Shown here piece by piece: positions 13,779 to 16,351 of a stretch of 16,351 bases of DNA. The notes beneath the pieces are model-generated. The model did not search any database. It was not told where the DNA came from and saw only the letters and a program-made list of their open reading frames with translations. The DNA is from an uncultured Clostridium sp. (GTDB lineage: Bacteria; Bacillota; Clostridia; TANB77; CAG-508): the NCBI GenBank assembly GCA_900556695.1, contig USQA01000007.1, positions 1-16,351 on the forward strand, given 5' to 3'. The first letter of the stretch is position 1, and every line of letters starts with the position of its first letter. The translations under genes were made by a program, and so were the position numbers.

Positions 13779-14243
13779 TTATTTTTTCTGTTTTTTTATT
13801 TTTCTCAACATTTTAAAGAAATCCTTTAATATCTTTTCACAGTCTTCTTGCATAATTCCTTTTTCTACTTCTACTTTATGGTTGAATTTATAATCTTCAA
13901 ATAAATTTAATACTGAACCTGCTGCTCCTGTCTTTTCGTCACAAGTTCCTATATATACTTTTTTTATTCTTGAATTTATTATTGCACCTGCACACATAGA
14001 ACATGGTTCTAATGTCACATACATTTCGCAGTCTAATAATCTCCAACTTTCTAATTTTTCACTTGCTTTTTGTATTGCTAAAATCTCTGCGTGTTTTGTC
14101 GTATCAAATTTTGTTTCTTTTAGATTATGCGCTTTTGCAATTACTTCTCCATTTTTTACTATAACTGCCCCTACTGGAATTTCTAATTTATCATAAGCTT
14201 TTTTAGCTTCTTTTAATGCTATCTGCATAAACTCATTTTTCAT
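13779..14243 (-). CDS. tadA: tRNA-specific adenosine deaminase TadA
   Basis: TadA converts A34 to inosine in tRNA-Arg(ACG), letting one tRNA read three codons. The 154-residue length fits. The zinc and catalytic residues are present: HAE at 51-53 (His ligand and proton-shuttle Glu) and PCSMC at 80-84 (two Cys ligands). The conserved IPVGAVIVKNGEVIA strand opens the domain. The C-terminal helix FKFNHKVEVEKGIM-like and KDFFKMLRKIKK follow the family. The ribosome binding site is weak (AAAGAAAA). It lies 55 bases after tRNA-Arg on the same strand and precedes the unknown 250-aa gene. The tadA, SRP RNA, dnaX order matches Bacillus apart from the inserted gene. Confidence 0.95.
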   Translation of the reverse strand: MKNEFMQIALKEAKKAYDKLEIPVGAVIVKNGEVIAKAHNLKETKFDTTKHAEILAIQKASEKLESWRLLDCEMYVTLEPCSMCAGAIINSRIKKVYIGTCDEKTGAAGSVLNLFEDYKFNHKVEVEKGIMQEDCEKILKDFFKMLRKIKKQKK

Positions 14244-14298
14244 ATTTTTCTTTGTTTTTTCCTTTTTTATTTTTTATTCACAAATTTTGTCTAATTTA

Positions 14299-14374
14299 TG
14301 GTGTGCCTAGAGGGACTCGAACCCCCATCTATCGCTTAGGAGGCGATTACTCTATCCTGCTGAGCTATAGGCAC
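14299..14374 (-). tRNA. tRNA-Arg, anticodon CCT, CCA encoded
   Basis: The minus strand folds as a standard cloverleaf. The acceptor is GTGCCTA/TAGGCAC, the D arm has GCTC...GAGT, the anticodon stem is ATCGC/GCGAT with loop CTCCTAA (C32, T33, anticodon CCT), the T loop is TTCGAGT, and the 3' end is A73 plus CCA. It reads AGG. No CCA addition is needed. No terminator is seen before tadA, so the two may share a transcript. Confidence 0.93.
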
Positions 14375-14419
14375 ATATTGTTAGTTTTCCAACTATTTTA
14401 TTATAGTTTCAATATTCAT

Positions 14420-14448
14420 ATATTACACTATTATGTATGTTTTGTCAA
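14420..14448 (-). promoter_or_regulatory. Promoter of tRNA-Arg (and possibly tadA)
   Basis: On the minus strand TTGACA (14448-14443), 17 bases, then TAATAT (14425-14420). Transcription would start near 14413, about 40 bases before the mature tRNA end. Confidence 0.6.
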
Positions 14449-14515
14449 TTCATTTTGATAGTCTCTATTATTTGATTTTACTGGATTTAGCAATAAAAAT
14501 AGAACTTCTTCTATA

Positions 14516-14544
14516 TTGACAACCATCTTTGAAAATGGTAACAT
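14516..14544 (+). promoter_or_regulatory. Promoter of the phosphodiester glycosidase gene
   Basis: TTGACA (14516-14521), 17 bases, then TAACAT (14539-14544). A dyad ACCATCTTTGAAAATGGT (14522-14539, 7 of 9 half-site matches) fills the spacer exactly and could be an operator. A TATAAT a few bases downstream has no suitably placed -35. Confidence 0.5.
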
Positions 14545-14578
14545 TATATAATGAAAATATTAAAAAAGAGGAACAACA

Positions 14579-15673
14579 ATGTCAAAAAATAATTTAATAC
14601 AAGAGACAAAAAATAAATCAAATGTGTCAGAAACAATAGAAAAAACAAATGAAAGTCCAGAAAAATTAAATAAGTCAAAAACACATGGAAAAAGAAGTAA
14701 AAAGAAGAAGAAAACACTGAAGCAAAAATTAACAATTTTACTAACAGTATTAATTTCAATAATTTTATTATTTGTAATTTTTGTTTTTCTATTTTTCAAG
14801 ACTTCTCTTTTTCAGAAATATAAAGAATTATGGGTTGTAACTGCAATGTCAACAATGAATCATCAATATTTAGCAAGATGGTTTTTATCAGATGAAGAAA
14901 TAGAGGAAATTTTAAAAAGATTAGAAGTTCAAAATAATGAAAATTCCAATTCTAATGATATTTCAATTAATGAAAATGTTACCGAAACAGAAAAAGGAAT
15001 ATCTGTAGAAAAAATCACTGGGAAAAATTATGTAGGATTCGTAATGACTATTCCAGATCCTTCAAAAGTAAAATTAGTTGATGGAAGGCTTTCTTCTAGA
15101 GGGTCTAAATTAAGTGAAATTGTGAAGAAAAATAATGCAATTGGTGGAATTAATGCCGGTGGATTTACCGATGAAAACGGCATGGGCTCTGGTAATTCTC
15201 TATGCAGAGCAACTATTATAAATAAGAAAATGCAATATGGTAATAAATCATCTAGATATAGTTTAATTGGTTTAACTTCTAATTCAAAATTAGTGCTAGG
15301 AAAATACAATTATCAAGAAGCAATGGCACAAGGTATAGAATCAGCTATAGAATTTGGACCTTATCTAATTGTTAATGGAAAAAATCAAATAACAAATGCA
15401 AACTCAGGAGGAATTCATCCAAGAACAGCAATTGGTCAAAAACAAGATGGAACAATGATTTTTGTTGTTATAGATGGAAGACAAGTAGGTTACAGTATAG
15501 GTACTAACTTATTAGAACTTCAAAATATTTTTAATAAATATGATGCTTATAATGCAGCAAATTTAGATGGAGGTTCTTCATCTACAATGTATTATAACAA
15601 TAAATTAACTAATAAGCCTTCAACTCCTGCTGGTCAAAGATATCTTCCTAATGCATTTATTGTTAAAAAATAA
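14579..15673 (+). CDS. Membrane-anchored phosphodiester glycosidase (NAGPA domain)
   Basis: NAGPA-family proteins cleave sugar-phosphodiester bonds. Bacterial members are linked to exopolysaccharide or cell-wall polymer turnover, and the substrate here is unknown. The 364-residue protein starts at ATG 14579 behind AGAGGAA. Residues 1-50 are a polar, Lys-rich cytoplasmic tail (GKRSKKKKKTLKQK), and residues 51-73 are a membrane anchor (LTILLTVLISIILLFVIFVFLFF). An Asn/Glu-rich spacer with a short helix leads to the catalytic domain at about 186-362. This has GGINAGGFTDENGMGSGN, FGPYLIVNGK, GGIHPRTAIGQ, VVIDGR and the hallmark NLDGGSSSTMYY. The TtcA-like gene begins 19 bases after its stop, so an operon is likely. 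Confidence 0.88.
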   Translation: MSKNNLIQETKNKSNVSETIEKTNESPEKLNKSKTHGKRSKKKKKTLKQKLTILLTVLISIILLFVIFVFLFFKTSLFQKYKELWVVTAMSTMNHQYLARWFLSDEEIEEILKRLEVQNNENSNSNDISINENVTETEKGISVEKITGKNYVGFVMTIPDPSKVKLVDGRLSSRGSKLSEIVKKNNAIGGINAGGFTDENGMGSGNSLCRATIINKKMQYGNKSSRYSLIGLTSNSKLVLGKYNYQEAMAQGIESAIEFGPYLIVNGKNQITNANSGGIHPRTAIGQKQDGTMIFVVIDGRQVGYSIGTNLLELQNIFNKYDAYNAANLDGGSSSTMYYNNKLTNKPSTPAGQRYLPNAFIVKK

Positions 15674-15692
15674 TTTTAAGAAGGTGATAAAA

Positions 15693-16351
15693 ATGCAAAG
15701 AATATTAAGTCATATGAGAAAAGCAATAGAAAAATATAATATGATAGAAGAAAATGATAAAATAGCTATCTGTCTTTCTGGTGGTAAAGATTCAATTACA
15801 ATGCTACATGCATTTAAAGCTTTACAAAGGTTTTACCCTAAAAAATTTGATATTATAGCAATTAGTATAGATCCCGGATTTGAATTTTTTGATACGGACT
15901 TTTTACAAAATATGTGTGACAAACTAGAAATTCCTTTATTTATAGAAAAAAGTAATGCAAAAGAAATTGTTTTTGATATTAGAAAAGAAAAAAATCCTTG
16001 TTCTCTTTGCGCTAACTTGCGTAGAGGAATTATTAATTCAGTAGCTATTCGTGAAGGATGTAATAAAATAGCATTAGGTCATAATGAAGATGATGTTTTA
16101 GAAACTTTCTTTTTGAATTTATTATATGCAGGAAACATAAACACATTCGCACCAGTAAGTTATATGGATAGGTCACAAATTACACTAATACGACCTTTAA
16201 TTTATGCTCCCGAAAAATATATCCGCAGTTTCGTCAAGAAAAATAATATAACACCTATGCCAAAATGTTGTCCAATGGATGGAACTTCAAAACGTGAAGA
16301 TATGAAAAATCTTATTCAAACTTTTCAAAAATACATTCCAACAGTCAGAGC
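15693..16351 (+). CDS. TtcA-like tRNA 2-thiocytidine synthetase, 3' end cut by the window
   Basis: TtcA uses ATP and an iron-sulfur cluster to add sulfur to C32 of some tRNAs. The frame starts at ATG 15693 behind AAGGTGAT and is open for 219 residues to the window edge. The PP-loop ATP-binding motif SGGKDS lies at 29-34. CSLC (C103, C106) matches the TtcA cluster-binding CxxC, followed by ALGHNEDDVLETFFLNLLY and the RPLIYAPEKYIRSFV segment of the family. A CCPMDG motif (192-197) offers the further cysteines. TilS is excluded by the CxxC and the lack of its C-terminal arrangement, though the superfamily call is firmer than the exact substrate. It shares an operon with the phosphodiester glycosidase, a pairing with no obvious functional logic. 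Confidence 0.85.
   Translation, partial: MQRILSHMRKAIEKYNMIEENDKIAICLSGGKDSITMLHAFKALQRFYPKKFDIIAISIDPGFEFFDTDFLQNMCDKLEIPLFIEKSNAKEIVFDIRKEKNPCSLCANLRRGIINSVAIREGCNKIALGHNEDDVLETFFLNLLYAGNINTFAPVSYMDRSQITLIRPLIYAPEKYIRSFVKKNNITPMPKCCPMDGTSKREDMKNLIQTFQKYIPTVR

Noticed and set aside
14252..14458. Plus-strand open frame of 68 codons containing PRGTRTPI
   Set aside because: This phrase is the usual antisense reading of a tRNA T arm. The region is tRNA-Arg on the minus strand.

Overview
The window is very AT-rich chromosomal DNA from an endospore-forming Firmicute, most likely a member of the Clostridia. The evidence is a spore germination pair (SleB and YpeB), an alpha/beta-type small acid-soluble spore protein, a VanW-domain protein, and the classic Gram-positive order tadA, SRP RNA, dnaX, ybaB, recR. 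Starts are ATG or TTG behind strong AGGAGG-type ribosome binding sites. TGG codes Trp and all recognised stops are ordinary, so genetic code 11 fits. The species cannot be named from this sequence alone.

Layout. Positions 1-3142 (minus strand) hold a fragment of a conjugation module. It has one consensus promoter overlaid by a 30-bp near-perfect palindrome, then a 172-aa and an 84-aa protein of unknown function, then a VirD4/TraG-type coupling ATPase broken by a one-base insertion inside its Walker A motif, then a terminator and the first codons of another gene at the window edge. Positions 3158-4483 hold a zinc-finger-less DnaJ/CbpA-type co-chaperone and a small spore DNA-binding protein, both on the minus strand. 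Positions 4675-6249 (plus) encode a membrane-anchored VanW-domain protein. The 282-bp convergent gap after it is filled with GGGGAC-type REP-like repeats and a 141-bp palindrome. Positions 6532-8438 (minus) are the sleB-ypeB cortex-lysis operon, with a sigma-G-like promoter. Divergent from it, 8595-9719 encodes a diacylglycerol glycosyltransferase-type (GT28) enzyme, followed by a second long structured palindrome and a 65-aa protein whose ribosome binding site is locked inside a 10-bp hairpin.

Positions 10102-14374 (minus) are the conserved housekeeping block recR, ybaB, dnaX, SRP RNA, a 250-aa membrane-anchored protein of unknown function, tadA and tRNA-Arg(CCT). Divergent from it, 14579-16351 (plus) encodes a membrane-anchored phosphodiester glycosidase (NAGPA domain) and the first 219 residues of a TtcA-like tRNA thiolation enzyme that runs off the right edge.

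How the parts fit. The spore genes serve DNA protection (SASP) and germination (SleB with YpeB). The glycosyltransferase, VanW protein and phosphodiester glycosidase point to envelope polymer or lipid work. The dnaX block serves replication, repair and protein targeting. TadA, tRNA-Arg and the TtcA-like enzyme concern the decoding machinery. I saw no CRISPR array, transposase, integrase or defence island. The items that most deserve a second look are the palindromic operator of the conjugation module, the Walker A frameshift, the two unrelated-in-sequence but similarly built intergenic palindromes, and the hairpin-masked ribosome binding site.
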